From a virus: 32,575 nt of DNA. The stretch is taken from IMG/VR virus record IMGVR_UViG_3300047300_000351, positions 1 to 32,575 of that record. One strand, 5' to 3'. The translations under genes were made by a program, and so were the position numbers. Shown here piece after piece: positions 7,319 through 14,341 of the stretch. The notes beneath the pieces are model-generated. The model did not search any database, was not told the origin of the DNA, and saw only the letters and a program-made list of their open reading frames with translations. The stretch's first letter is position 1. Each line of letters opens with the position of its first letter.

Positions 7319-8476
7319 TCAACGAATATCGTAATTCCCATAATTCCCACGAATTCCCAACGACATCATTTCGTGGTATCTCCATGAATCTATGGCGTGA
7401 TCGATTCCAATCGGGGTGTTTGTGGTTCTTCCCTGGGAATCACTATCCCAACAATAGTTGCGGAGTTCTTTGATTAGGTTTGTAGATGTAGATGTCACCA
7501 AGTACGATTGGCTTTGCATGATTTGGATTCCGTAATTGATGGAATCTTTGCCCTTGGTTACACCCTTAATTCTTATTCCATACCTGCGTATTTCATCAAT
7601 GGATTTTGGTTCGGCACTATCGGCATAGATAGGAACATAATTTGGTAGGGCTTTGGCAATATCACTATTAAGCATTCCCGTGCGATATGCCACCTCATCA
7701 ACGATGCGTTGACCATTGTACTCATATACGGCAACAATGGCCGTAGGGTCGTTTGTATAACCGAAATCCACGCCACAACCAACTAACCTTGCATCATCGG
7801 GAATCTTATCGATGGTTTGCCAATTAGAAAAGATAACACCTTGAAGGTTTCCAATCTCACCAAGGCCGTAAACTCGCCACCAGTTTGCCCAATAGTTGGA
7901 TGTTTCCGCCCTATCTCGTGCCTTTTCAATTTCCGCCACGATTGATTTGTCCAACGCTTCATTGTCTTTGTAGGTTAGGACAATCATTTGCGCATCGGGG
8001 TCGTTCACCAATTCGCTATCCACCCAAAATTCGGCAACGGGGTTGTAATCCAAATAGATGAATTTTCGTGTACGGATTGACAATTGGTAGTATGATTCCC
8101 AATCGATGTTGTTGCACTCATTTACGAATAGCACATCACGCCTCGCACCCCTCAACTTTTGCGGTTGGTCGGCCGAAAAGAACTCAATGTATGCTTCATT
8201 GCTGAATGTGTAGGTCCATGAAGATTTGTTCCATTTCAAGGGATCAAACATCCCAACCATTTCCATGATTTTGAGAAAATCACGGATTGCACCCCTTCGC
8301 AAATGCGGGATGGTTTCCGATACAATGGATATTTCTACCTTGGGGTTTTTGACCGCGTAATCAATGAGCATTGGAATAATTGAGAATGTTTTGGAACTGG
8401 ATGTCCCGCCCCTAACTATTCGTATGCGTTTACGCAGTTTTGCTATCTTGACTTGTGCCGTTGTTTTCTGCAACAT
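7319..8476 (-). CDS. terL: Terminase large subunit (385 aa)
   Basis: This is the ATP-driven DNA packaging motor and headful or end-cutting nuclease. Walker A is RGGTSSSKT (residues 22-30). A Walker-B-like strand is VLFVNE (115-120) with catalytic Glu120; Asn replaces the usual Asp before it. The coupling region is YLDYNPVAEFW (about 141-151). The RNase-H-like nuclease half starts at GCGVDFGYTNDPTA (Asp237), with further acid at YADSAEPKS (Asp286). The length is slightly shorter than many large terminases but both domains are present. Its ATG at 8476 lies 47 bp inside the small subunit gene. A promoter follows its stop codon. Confidence 0.93.
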   Translation of the reverse strand: MLQKTTAQVKIAKLRKRIRIVRGGTSSSKTFSIIPMLIDYAVKNPKVEISIVSETIPHLRRGAIRDFLKIMEMVGMFDPLKWNKSSWTYTFSNEAYIEFFSADQPQKLRGARRDVLFVNECNNIDWESYYQLSIRTRKFIYLDYNPVAEFWVDSELVNDPDAQMIVLTYKDNEALDKSIVAEIEKARDRAETSNYWANWWRVYGLGEIGNLQGVIFSNWQTIDKIPDDARLVGCGVDFGYTNDPTAIVAVYEYNGQRIVDEVAYRTGMLNSDIAKALPNYVPIYADSAEPKSIDEIRRYGIRIKGVTKGKDSINYGIQIMQSQSYLVTSTSTNLIKELRNYCWDSDSQGRTTNTPIGIDHAIDSWRYHEMMSLGIRGNYGNYDIR

Positions 8477-8816
8477 CTATATCAATACCATTGAAGATTG
8501 GTTTTTCTTTTTCCTCCAATACATTGTGGCTCATTGACAATTTGCGTAGTTCTTCTTCGCTACTTATCAATTTCATCAATGCCAGTTGTAATGTTGGTTG
8601 TTCACTCATATACCATTTGGAACGCATAGATACTTTGATGTTGGTTTTCACCGTGAGCAACGCCTCTTTTATTGCGTTGGATTCGTGGAGTTTATGGGCG
8701 TAAAATGTGCTTTTGTCACATGGTAAGTACGCCACTACATCCTCAATGAAAAACAACTTGTATTTCTCTATGGCTTCCAGTGATAGCCGTTCTAATTCGC
8801 TTGTTTTATATGCCAT
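8430..8816 (-). CDS. terS: Terminase small subunit (128 aa)
   Basis: A helical DNA-recognition protein placed directly before the large subunit. It has an N-terminal helix-turn-helix region (YKLFFIEDVVAYLPCDKSTFY), a central helical oligomerisation region and a charged tail (MSHNVLEEKEKPIF). This is the common form of small terminase in Bacteroidota phages. The start at 8816 overlaps the stop of the upstream DUF551-like gene by one base (TAATG). Confidence 0.75.
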   Translation of the reverse strand: MAYKTSELERLSLEAIEKYKLFFIEDVVAYLPCDKSTFYAHKLHESNAIKEALLTVKTNIKVSMRSKWYMSEQPTLQLALMKLISSEEELRKLSMSHNVLEEKEKPIFNGIDIDVAENNGTSQDSKTA

Positions 8817-8998
8817 TATTCATCGGGGGTTATTGGTATAGGCATCCAATAAATCACATCCAATCTTTGGTTGGTGTGATAACAATGCCATTGTTCATCG
8901 TAATAAACTGCAATAAAAGGGAATCCCCGCGTGGTGTAAACCAATACGGGGACTTCTTCTTGTGGTAATGTTCGTTCAATTTTCCTCCACGCTTTCAT
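8816..8998 (-). CDS. DUF551-like small protein (60 aa)
   Basis: The sequence MKAWRKIERTLPQEEVPVLV, later YWMPIPITP, matches the DUF551 pattern: W near the N terminus, P...PVLV strand, and a terminal W-M-P-x-P motif. DUF551 proteins are small and common in phages; their function is unknown. The ORF overlaps the upstream 98-residue gene by 23 bp and joins the small terminase by TAATG. Confidence 0.7.
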   Translation of the reverse strand: MKAWRKIERTLPQEEVPVLVYTTRGFPFIAVYYDEQWHCYHTNQRLDVIYWMPIPITPDE

Positions 8999-9272
8999 GT
9001 TCTAATGCTTCTTTGTAAGTGTCGTAAAATGTTTCTTCTCCGTTGTAAAAATTTGTAACCAGGTAATCAACTTGATGTCCCATGCAAGAGCAAATTGAGA
9101 TACCATTTTCAAGGGCAATGTAAACATAACCCGAATTTGGGTTGAATCCGATGCCCATGATTTCTTCATTAGGGCATTCGTTTGCGTACGCTTGAAAAAT
9201 CTTACCCAATCCTTTGGCTTCGCAATGGGCGATCGAGTTGTTTAGTCCAGTGATTTCGATTGTGTTTGTCAT
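8976..9272 (-). CDS. Hypothetical protein (98 aa)
   Basis: Unrecognised soluble protein beginning MTNTIEITGLNNSIAHCEAK. It has two possible beta strands (GYVYIALENGISICSCMG) and an acidic C terminus (ALEHESVEEN). The start overlaps the stop of the upstream 63-residue gene in an ATGA junction, and its end overlaps the DUF551-like gene. Coupling to both neighbours supports translation. Confidence 0.6.
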   Translation of the reverse strand: MTNTIEITGLNNSIAHCEAKGLGKIFQAYANECPNEEIMGIGFNPNSGYVYIALENGISICSCMGHQVDYLVTNFYNGEETFYDTYKEALEHESVEEN

Positions 9273-9460
9273 ATTTGTTCCAATTTGGTTGTTTCAACTT
9301 GTAATTTAGTAACGCACTTCTTGTCATTCATGTAGTGGCAGATAACTTCCGATGTCGTTTCGTTCAATTCTTGTAAAAAAACGCCAACGCATTCAATGTT
9401 TCCAATTGAATCTAATGTCCATTTAACCATTTGTCCGATTTCCATGAAGCGAAGATACAT
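9269..9460 (-). CDS. Hypothetical small protein (63 aa)
   Basis: Unrecognised. The sequence begins MYLRFMEIGQMVKWTLD and is probably one small beta domain. The ATG at 9460 has an A-rich leader (AAAAATAAAATG), the usual Bacteroidota style. An in-frame ATG at 9445 (MEIGQMVKW) is an alternative start. It is the first gene after a short AT-rich gap following the TET-like gene. Confidence 0.5.
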   Translation of the reverse strand: MYLRFMEIGQMVKWTLDSIGNIECVGVFLQELNETTSEVICHYMNDKKCVTKLQVETTKLEQI

Positions 9461-9492
9461 TTTATTTTTGAAATACCAAATAAAAATATAAT

Positions 9493-10305
9493 TTATTTTA
9501 GCCCGACAAACGCTTTCAGTGGGTAAAACACCAAACTATTGCGGTAACCGCCTTCATGGGTGGGGATAATTGGCGTTACGCCGTGGACATTTTTCCACGC
9601 TGGGTAAACCAACATTGAATTGTCTGCGCTATCCATGACTGCCCCGTAATCGGGTACATACAAATTACCACCTTTGGAGTTCAAACGCTTTGTAATAATA
9701 ACATTCACCGCACCAACGATGTTTCCCGTATCACGATGAAAAGGTGCAGATATGTTGTAGTTAGAAATTGATGAGGTGAAAAGATTGGCGAACTTCCATT
9801 TGTCTGGCACATCTTCAAATAATTTCTTTTGGCGTTCATATTGCTCTGGTAATATATCGTGCATAATTGATTCACTTTCTTTTGCCAACATCAACATTGC
9901 TTTGATAAAAGTTTGGGCCGACTTAACCTGATGAACTGATGAAATGGTTGGGTAATTTCTGCGAACAATTGGTTTGGGAGGTATTGATCCTAATATAACC
10001 GACATTTGTGAAACTTCATTGCCTTTTTTGTCAGCATATTTGGCTTTTATATCTTCTCTGGCACTTTGTTGGCTGATTGCTGATGATCTATTTAATAATG
10101 ATTTAGGAACATTTTTACTCTGGAATTCCATATTGGCAAGGTTAGCCAATTTGGTTGCTCTTTCTGGCATGGACTTAATGTAAAATCCGATGGCCTCACC
10201 ATTCTCATAGAAAATGCAATCTTCGGTGATGTTTGGGGCTAAATATGGGCAATCTTGCCCAATCTTGGCTTCATGGGGTTGTAATACAAGGTCTACGCGT
10301 TTCAT
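9493..10305 (-). CDS. TET/JBP-like 2-oxoglutarate and Fe(II)-dependent dioxygenase (270 aa)
   Basis: Residues about 165-265 carry the double-stranded beta-helix signature of the TET/JBP family. The metal ligands are His190 and Asp192 in APFHRDTGN and His241 in NVHGVTP; the 2-oxoglutarate-binding Arg is Arg255 in GGYRNSLVF. In this family the enzyme oxidises the methyl group of a pyrimidine in DNA (5-methylcytosine in TET, thymine in JBP). The N-terminal 160 residues are mostly helical and less conserved. It is coupled by ATGA to the upstream glycosyltransferase, and with the ParB-like gene forms a probable DNA hypermodification unit. No cytosine-C5 methyltransferase is visible in the window, so the substrate (host-type 5mC or thymine) is open. 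All catalytic residues are present. Confidence 0.85.
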   Translation of the reverse strand: MKRVDLVLQPHEAKIGQDCPYLAPNITEDCIFYENGEAIGFYIKSMPERATKLANLANMEFQSKNVPKSLLNRSSAISQQSAREDIKAKYADKKGNEVSQMSVILGSIPPKPIVRRNYPTISSVHQVKSAQTFIKAMLMLAKESESIMHDILPEQYERQKKLFEDVPDKWKFANLFTSSISNYNISAPFHRDTGNIVGAVNVIITKRLNSKGGNLYVPDYGAVMDSADNSMLVYPAWKNVHGVTPIIPTHEGGYRNSLVFYPLKAFVGLK

Positions 10306-11018
10306 ATTGGTTTGCTTTGGTATTTTTTGTGTGTGAATTTGGGTTCATATTTCCATGGTTTGTCGGGTTTGCTAACTACATCAATGGTAGGATCATATGT
10401 CTTGAAGATTTGTATTTCGCGTTTAGCCATTTCGCTTCGGTCAAACATTTGCAATCCGCCATTGCCACCACCAACGGGGGCGCATTTAATTTGGTGTTTG
10501 CTACAATACAATGTCTTTTCTCCGTTCAAAATGATTTGCATGAATTGAAAAAAATCTTCAAAGGTGCTTACATCAACACTTGGCCTATATTTTTCGGTCT
10601 TAATAAAATATGCCGTTTGTATTCTTTTGTTTTCCCTTGTAAACATTTTTGGTGTTTTGGCATAAAACTCAAAGTTATATGGGAAACTAATTGCCGAAAC
10701 TTGTGGTATAGACATGGCTTTTGCTATTTTGTCTAAATCCTTTTCAACTTCGCCAACACCATATACATCGTCATCAATCTTAAAAATCACATCATACCCA
10801 TTTTGTTTAGCGTAATTCTTACACGACATTAACGCCCCACCTAAACCAATGTTGTTTTTATCATGTTGTACTACATTTGGATATTTGCTATACGATTGAT
10901 AATCTTGTGGTTCTACGAAAATACGATAATCCATTTGAAGCCGTTGCATAAACGGCAGTGTATATTTCGGTATGTTACCTGGCCTTCCTTTGGATGGTAT
11001 GCAAACCAAACACCTCAT
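10302..11018 (-). CDS. GT-A type glycosyltransferase, TET-associated type (238 aa)
   Basis: The protein starts with MRCLVCIPSKGRPGN, a nucleotide-sugar-binding entrance typical of small phage GT-A enzymes. It continues with YRIFVEPQDY, the NIGLGGALMSCKNYA helix and a metal-binding acidic motif FKIDDDV (Asp82-84, the DxD position). A late GGNGG loop follows. This arrangement is that of glycosyltransferases found next to TET/JBP genes in phages, which attach sugar to the oxidised base. Start and stop both form ATGA junctions (with the ParB-like and TET-like genes). It is predicted to be cytosolic. The sugar donor cannot be read from sequence. Confidence 0.82.
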   Translation of the reverse strand: MRCLVCIPSKGRPGNIPKYTLPFMQRLQMDYRIFVEPQDYQSYSKYPNVVQHDKNNIGLGGALMSCKNYAKQNGYDVIFKIDDDVYGVGEVEKDLDKIAKAMSIPQVSAISFPYNFEFYAKTPKMFTRENKRIQTAYFIKTEKYRPSVDVSTFEDFFQFMQIILNGEKTLYCSKHQIKCAPVGGGNGGLQMFDRSEMAKREIQIFKTYDPTIDVVSKPDKPWKYEPKFTHKKYQSKPI

Positions 11019-11590
11019 AACTTATCTTTTTCTTCTTTTAGGTATTGCATGATCATGTAACCAACATATGCACCGCGTTCACGCCAAAATTTGACCAATT
11101 CGTATGCTTCGTCGTAATGGTCGGGTTCAAATTCAATTTGGATGGCCTTCTTTACGCCGTCGGCCATCTCCGAAAGTTCATCGGACAAATCTTCTTCATC
11201 TAAAAGTGAGTAGTCAACCTCTACGGGTTGTTGCCAAACATCCAATCCCCATTCGGTCAGTTTGTCGGCTTCCCATTCGTTAGCCAATACATCCCAATCC
11301 CATTCTCCGAACCCAACATTGTCCTTAATGATGAACTCGCGTTGTTGTTCTTCGGTCAAATCCGAGGCCTTGATGATGGGAACTTCTTTCAATCCGACTT
11401 CTTGTACGGCACGTAAACGCATATTCCCTCCAAGTACAACCATTTCATCATTGACCACTATCGGGCGTAGGTTCAACATTTGTGGGAAATCCTTAATGGA
11501 TTGCACCAATTTACGGAATTTTTCGTCTTTGATAACCCTGGGGTTGTTTTCGTTTGCGAAAATGTCTTTGGTTTTAACGATTTGTATCAT
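11015..11590 (-). CDS. ParB/sulfiredoxin-like domain protein (191 aa)
   Basis: The N-terminal domain has the ParB-like nucleotide-binding pattern: IFANENNPRVI, RPIVVND, then GGNMRLRA (residues 54-61). The next part (QREFIIKDNVGFGEWDW, residues about 85-105) is the linker that in many phage proteins leads into a DNA methyltransferase domain. Here the methyltransferase is absent and the protein ends with a separate short helical domain (AIQIEFEPDHYDEAYELV). ParB-like proteins often accompany phage DNA modification genes. Start and stop are both ATGA junctions, with HNH upstream and the glycosyltransferase downstream. A role in choosing or preparing modification sites is inference. Confidence 0.8.
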   Translation of the reverse strand: MIQIVKTKDIFANENNPRVIKDEKFRKLVQSIKDFPQMLNLRPIVVNDEMVVLGGNMRLRAVQEVGLKEVPIIKASDLTEEQQREFIIKDNVGFGEWDWDVLANEWEADKLTEWGLDVWQQPVEVDYSLLDEEDLSDELSEMADGVKKAIQIEFEPDHYDEAYELVKFWRERGAYVGYMIMQYLKEEKDKL

Positions 11591-11838
11591 TTGTTCATTT
11601 TTATTTGGTGGGTGATGATTAAAAAATCCTTGTGTTGTTTCTTATCGCCGTAAAATTCATGACAAGGTCTGCACAATGCCATGATGTTTTCGATGTTATC
11701 TCGGTATTTTGATCCCCCCATTCCACGGGCTTGGATGTGGTGCAAGTCCTGGGCAATTTTTCCGCATACTTCACAAAAAATCGCATCCGTTTCATCATAC
11801 CCAAAATACTTGAAATATGTTTTTATGTAAGGTTTCAT
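11587..11838 (-). CDS. HNH endonuclease (83 aa)
   Basis: A compact HNH nuclease: zinc-binding CEVCG (Cys22, Cys25), the catalytic region DLHHIQARGMGG (His33, His34), DNIENIMALCRPCH (Asn48, Cys56, Cys59, His60). I choose the ATG at 11838 over the TTG at 11844, because GAGG lies eight bases upstream of the ATG. Free HNH proteins of this size assist packaging in many phages, often together with the large terminase, or act as nicking enzymes. It overlaps the HTH gene by 44 bp and ends in ATGA with the ParB-like gene. Confidence 0.85.
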   Translation of the reverse strand: MKPYIKTYFKYFGYDETDAIFCEVCGKIAQDLHHIQARGMGGSKYRDNIENIMALCRPCHEFYGDKKQHKDFLIITHQIKMNK

Positions 11839-11983
11839 TTTCAATTCCTCGCTTGTACAAACGAAATGCCACCGATTCGGATACTCCCATTCTCTCCCCT
11901 ATGCTTCGGAAAGTATAATGGTAGTCATCGCGTAATACCATTACGGCGTATTGCTTTGCAGTTGTTTTATTGCGGTTAACCAT
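11795..11983 (-). CDS. Small helix-turn-helix protein (62 aa)
   Basis: A single helix-turn-helix is visible: FRSIGERMGVSESVAFRLYKR (residues about 25-45), where the second helix would read DNA. It is preceded by a basic start MVNRNKTTAKQY. It resembles short sigma-region-4-like or resolvase-like HTH proteins in phages. It probably regulates transcription, but the target is unknown. Its 3' end lies inside the HNH gene and its start overlaps the 67-residue gene. Confidence 0.65.
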   Translation of the reverse strand: MVNRNKTTAKQYAVMVLRDDYHYTFRSIGERMGVSESVAFRLYKRGIENETLHKNIFQVFWV

Positions 11984-12144
11984 GGTTGAAATAGGTTTCT
12001 ATTTTGGTATTTGTCTTTGCATCGGTCACACATATAAATCAAGTTGGATTCTATTTGTGGGCCGTGTGGGTTGATTTTTTCTTGTGTTGAAACTCTCCGT
12101 GCATCGCACACCTCACATTCATTCTTGCACTTGATAAGTTTCAT
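11941..12144 (-). CDS. Small Cys-rich protein, probable zinc-binding (67 aa)
   Basis: Four cysteines in two pairs, CKNECEVC and YMCDRC, suggest a zinc ribbon-like fold. The sequence begins MKLIKCKNECEVCDARRVST. Such small zinc proteins occur beside HNH and GLGD-type genes in Bacteroidota phages. It overlaps both the upstream 135-residue gene (26 bp) and the HTH gene (43 bp). Function unknown. Confidence 0.6.
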   Translation of the reverse strand: MKLIKCKNECEVCDARRVSTQEKINPHGPQIESNLIYMCDRCKDKYQNRNLFQPWLTAIKQLQSNTP

Positions 12145-12526
12145 AAACGCTTGTTAACTCGTTAATCATGGTTTGCCATGCTTTGGGATTGCAGGTACAT
12201 GGCTTGTATATCCGCTTTGCCTGGAATATCCGTGTCCATATTTTGGCAATCTCGTTGGCCTCAATCGGTGATAATGTCGTGGCGTTTGTTTCCCGAAACT
12301 TTGTCCACCAATTGTATTCATCCTCCGTCATGCACAATGGTTGGCGGTTTGGGAATAACTTGTTGAGTTTATGCTTACGGGCATCGCATCCGCAATCTTC
12401 TCCCGCGATAAACTTGGTTAATAGTTCAATCCCCGTTGCCTTCGTTATCTTCTCCACTACATCCCCCAAACCGATGTTCGGTCGTGCTTCGGTAAATTGT
12501 TTCCGTGTGTCTTTTTTCTTCTGCAT
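12119..12526 (-). CDS. GLGD...EKITKATGI-type phage protein (135 aa)
   Basis: The motif GLGDVVEKITKATGI (residues about 19-33) followed by FIAGEDCGCDARKHKLN is a recurrent signature in Bacteroidota phages. The C terminus has YKPCTCNPKAWQTMINEL. Function is unknown; the paired Cys clusters suggest metal binding. Its first 100 bp overlap the end of the sigma-like gene in another frame. Both products have family-like sequence in or next to the overlap, so both appear real. Confidence 0.75.
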   Translation of the reverse strand: MQKKKDTRKQFTEARPNIGLGDVVEKITKATGIELLTKFIAGEDCGCDARKHKLNKLFPNRQPLCMTEDEYNWWTKFRETNATTLSPIEANEIAKIWTRIFQAKRIYKPCTCNPKAWQTMINELTSVYETYQVQE

Positions 12527-13085
12527 AAATTTGATATTTGATTTGTGTCCTTTGTTTGATGTGTTGTTTTGCGTTTTTGATGGAGTTAAAAACCGAGTGT
12601 GTTGGAATCCCCGTGCGTTTTTCTATGTCCCGCATGGAATGTCCATACACAAAATGGAGTTCCAATAACATTTGGTCGTAGTCACGGAGTTCATCGATTG
12701 CCTTTTTTACCTCACCCATCAAATCCAAATGTGCCATTTCAGCCATTTCTGGGCTTTCTACGGGGACAAATTCATCTTGGTGGGGTATTGCCCTACCTTC
12801 CGCCCGTTTGATGTCCATAAACGCATTGTGCAACATTTTGAATAAATAGATGGTGTTGATTTGTCCGTGGTAATTTGTCAACCTTTCAAAATTTCCTTCC
12901 TCCAATTGGATTTCCGCTAACTTCAAATACATTGATTGTACCATGTCCATGGCTTGATCTTCGGTCGCACCAAGGTAAAATGCAATTTTCATCCATTCGT
13001 TGTGCCTTTTTGCTATCCCTTCAAGTGTTACCAATGTACCTTTCGATTTGCAATTTGAAATCGTCAAACGAATATACCAATACAT
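12426..13085 (-). CDS. Sigma-70-like factor (about 200-219 aa, start uncertain)
   Basis: The region GIAKRHNEWMKIAFYLGATEDQAMDMVQSMYLKLAE fits sigma region 2, and DQMLLELHFVYGHSMRDIEKRTGIPTHSVFNSIKNAKQHIK fits region 4 with its helix-turn-helix. It is probably a phage-encoded RNA polymerase specificity factor for late genes. The longest start (ATG 13085) would place 65 bp inside the VRR-NUC gene; the first recognisable residues begin about 20 codons later, so a TTG at 13034 is a possible start. The C-terminal part overlaps the GLGD-type gene by 101 bp. Promoters it would use cannot be defined from this window. Confidence 0.7.
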   Translation of the reverse strand: MYWYIRLTISNCKSKGTLVTLEGIAKRHNEWMKIAFYLGATEDQAMDMVQSMYLKLAEIQLEEGNFERLTNYHGQINTIYLFKMLHNAFMDIKRAEGRAIPHQDEFVPVESPEMAEMAHLDLMGEVKKAIDELRDYDQMLLELHFVYGHSMRDIEKRTGIPTHSVFNSIKNAKQHIKQRTQIKYQIYAEEKRHTETIYRSTTEHRFGGCSGEDNEGNGD

Positions 13086-13374
13086 ATTGATAATTCATAT
13101 CCGTGACTAATTTTTCCCACTCGATTTGTGCTTTTGATTGGCGGTTGGGTTTGACTTTAAGTTCAATGAACAAGGCGTGGTGGTCTTTTGTGGGTACAAA
13201 TAATACCAAGTCCGCCACTCCTGGCAATACTCCTTCGGCTTTTAACCTTTGAGCCGTTCGCAAATCTCGTGAACCTCCATTTGGTACATGGATTAAATGG
13301 TTAGCGTATTGGCGGTATGCCATGCGAAACCACTTCACACAGTTAATTTGTAAACGGCTTTCAAGGTGTTTCAT
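13021..13374 (-). CDS. VRR-NUC domain nuclease (117 aa)
   Basis: This stand-alone VRR-NUC fold belongs to the PD-(D/E)XK superfamily. Catalytic motifs: PGVADL (Asp55), ELK (Glu71, Lys73) and a Gln in SKAQIEW (Gln83). The N-terminal basic part HVPNGGSRDLRTAQRLKAEG is typical of the phage family. These proteins are small Holliday-junction or structure-specific nucleases in phages. It joins the upstream 62-residue gene by ATGA. The 3' end overlaps the start of the sigma-like gene. Confidence 0.88.
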   Translation of the reverse strand: MKHLESRLQINCVKWFRMAYRQYANHLIHVPNGGSRDLRTAQRLKAEGVLPGVADLVLFVPTKDHHALFIELKVKPNRQSKAQIEWEKLVTDMNYQYVLVYSFDDFKLQIERYIGNT

Positions 13375-13559
13375 TCTCCGTCTAAATACAAGTTTTTGGC
13401 TTTGGTGAATCCCGCGTTGTACGCCATTTGTTGGTCAATCTTTTCCTTGAAGAAAAAGTGTTCTTTGGTTTCGGGTGGTGGCACCGCTTCGGGGTGGTGT
13501 TGTTCCAACCATTCGATGAATTGTTCCATTGCTGATTTCATGGTGTCGTATTTATTCAT
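13371..13559 (-). CDS. Small helical protein (62 aa)
   Basis: Unrecognised; it begins MNKYDTMKSAMEQFIEWLEQ and ends KAKNLYLDGE. The layout (short helix with FIEWL, proline linker, second helix with KAK) faintly resembles the YYNETFGG-type proteins nearby but lacks their C-terminal motif. The leader is A-rich (ACAAAAAATG). Stop and start are in ATGA junctions with its neighbours. Confidence 0.6.
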   Translation of the reverse strand: MNKYDTMKSAMEQFIEWLEQHHPEAVPPPETKEHFFFKEKIDQQMAYNAGFTKAKNLYLDGE

Positions 13560-13840
13560 TTTTTGTATTTGTTATTGAAGTAATCATCAAAATCCGCCCA
13601 TGCTCTCATGTCGTTTCCTCCCCTGGCTTTCATGTTTTCCATGGCATCATCCCAAGTTTTTGCGTGTTCCTCGCGGTATAGTTCAAACGCATGGTCAATC
13701 ATTGCCTTTGGAAGTGTGGTTTGGAGTATCTTATCTTCTCCGTATTCGTATGTTCCTTTCACAACTTGTTCCAATAGGAATTCAATGGAGTTGAATTGCT
13801 TGGTTGGTTTACCGTGTGGGTTGATGTAATCTGCTATCAT
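13556..13840 (-). CDS. Hypothetical protein (94 aa)
   Basis: Unrecognised; it begins MIADYINPHGKPTKQFNSIE and has a charged middle and an aromatic acidic end (DFDDYFNNKYKK). The ATG overlaps the TGA of the upstream YYNETF-type gene (ATGA), but no strong Shine-Dalgarno is present because that upstream copy ends TFNQ and lacks the GGAGGT codons. Confidence 0.6.
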   Translation of the reverse strand: MIADYINPHGKPTKQFNSIEFLLEQVVKGTYEYGEDKILQTTLPKAMIDHAFELYREEHAKTWDDAMENMKARGGNDMRAWADFDDYFNNKYKK

Positions 13841-14091
13841 TGGTTAAATGTTTCGTTGTAATACTTATCGGGCTTCAACCCATTGGATACATCGATTCCA
13901 TAAGCCGAACCATAAACATATGATTTACAAATCTCCTCCTTGTGCATTGCTTTGGCTTGTTCTAAATCAACAGATAAATTGTCTATCATTAATTCTCTTG
14001 CCATTGTTTGTGGCTCTGATTGAATTATTGAAACTCTTCTTTGAATTTCCGCAATCAACCACTCCACGCTACTTTGTTTATTGTTTCTCAT
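13837..14091 (-). CDS. Small YYNETF-family protein, divergent C terminus (84 aa)
   Basis: I start it at the ATG at 14091, which has GGAGGT five bases upstream; an in-frame ATG at 14184 lies deep inside the preceding gene. The sequence MRNNKQSSVEWL, central LEQAKAMHKEE, and C-terminal KYYNETFNQ mark it as a member of the paralogous family here. The end TFNQ replaces the TFGGNK of its paralogues. Function unknown. Confidence 0.75.
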   Translation of the reverse strand: MRNNKQSSVEWLIAEIQRRVSIIQSEPQTMARELMIDNLSVDLEQAKAMHKEEICKSYVYGSAYGIDVSNGLKPDKYYNETFNQ

Positions 14092-14341
14092 TGTTACCTC
14101 CAAATGTTTCGTTGTAGTATTGTTCGGCAAGGTTAGGAATTCCAATATAATTACAGTCGTTTTGTGCAAGTAAATCATTTCCAAAATCTACCATCTCTTC
14201 CTTGTGAATTGCTTTGGCTTGTTCTAAAAGGATTTCATGTTTTGGTTTTACCTTATCTCCGTATGTTGTTTGATTAACAATTATGATTCGGTGTTCAATC
14301 AATTTGTCAAGAAACCATTGAACGCTATTTTGTTTGCTCAT
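14078..14341 (-). CDS. Small YYNETFGG-family protein (87 aa)
   Basis: MSKQNSVQWFLDKL start, LLEQAKAIHKEE middle, and QYYNETFGGNNEKQ end. It reads through the next gene's Shine-Dalgarno and start, so it overlaps the next gene by 14 bp. Its own start at 14341 follows a strong GGAGGT and overlaps the upstream TGA. Function unknown; similar small proteins are widespread in Bacteroidota phages. Confidence 0.78.
   Translation of the reverse strand: MSKQNSVQWFLDKLIEHRIIIVNQTTYGDKVKPKHEILLEQAKAIHKEEMVDFGNDLLAQNDCNYIGIPNLAEQYYNETFGGNNEKQ
14096..14101 (-). promoter_or_regulatory. Shine-Dalgarno GGAGGT for the 84-residue gene
   Basis: GGAGGT, AACA, ATG (start 14091), located in the coding sequence of the preceding gene (Gly Gly of TFGGNN). 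Confidence 0.8.

Noticed and set aside
14092-14184. Upstream ATG at 14184 for the 84-residue gene
   Set aside because: The extra residues are antiframe sequence of the preceding gene, and the strong Shine-Dalgarno points to 14091.
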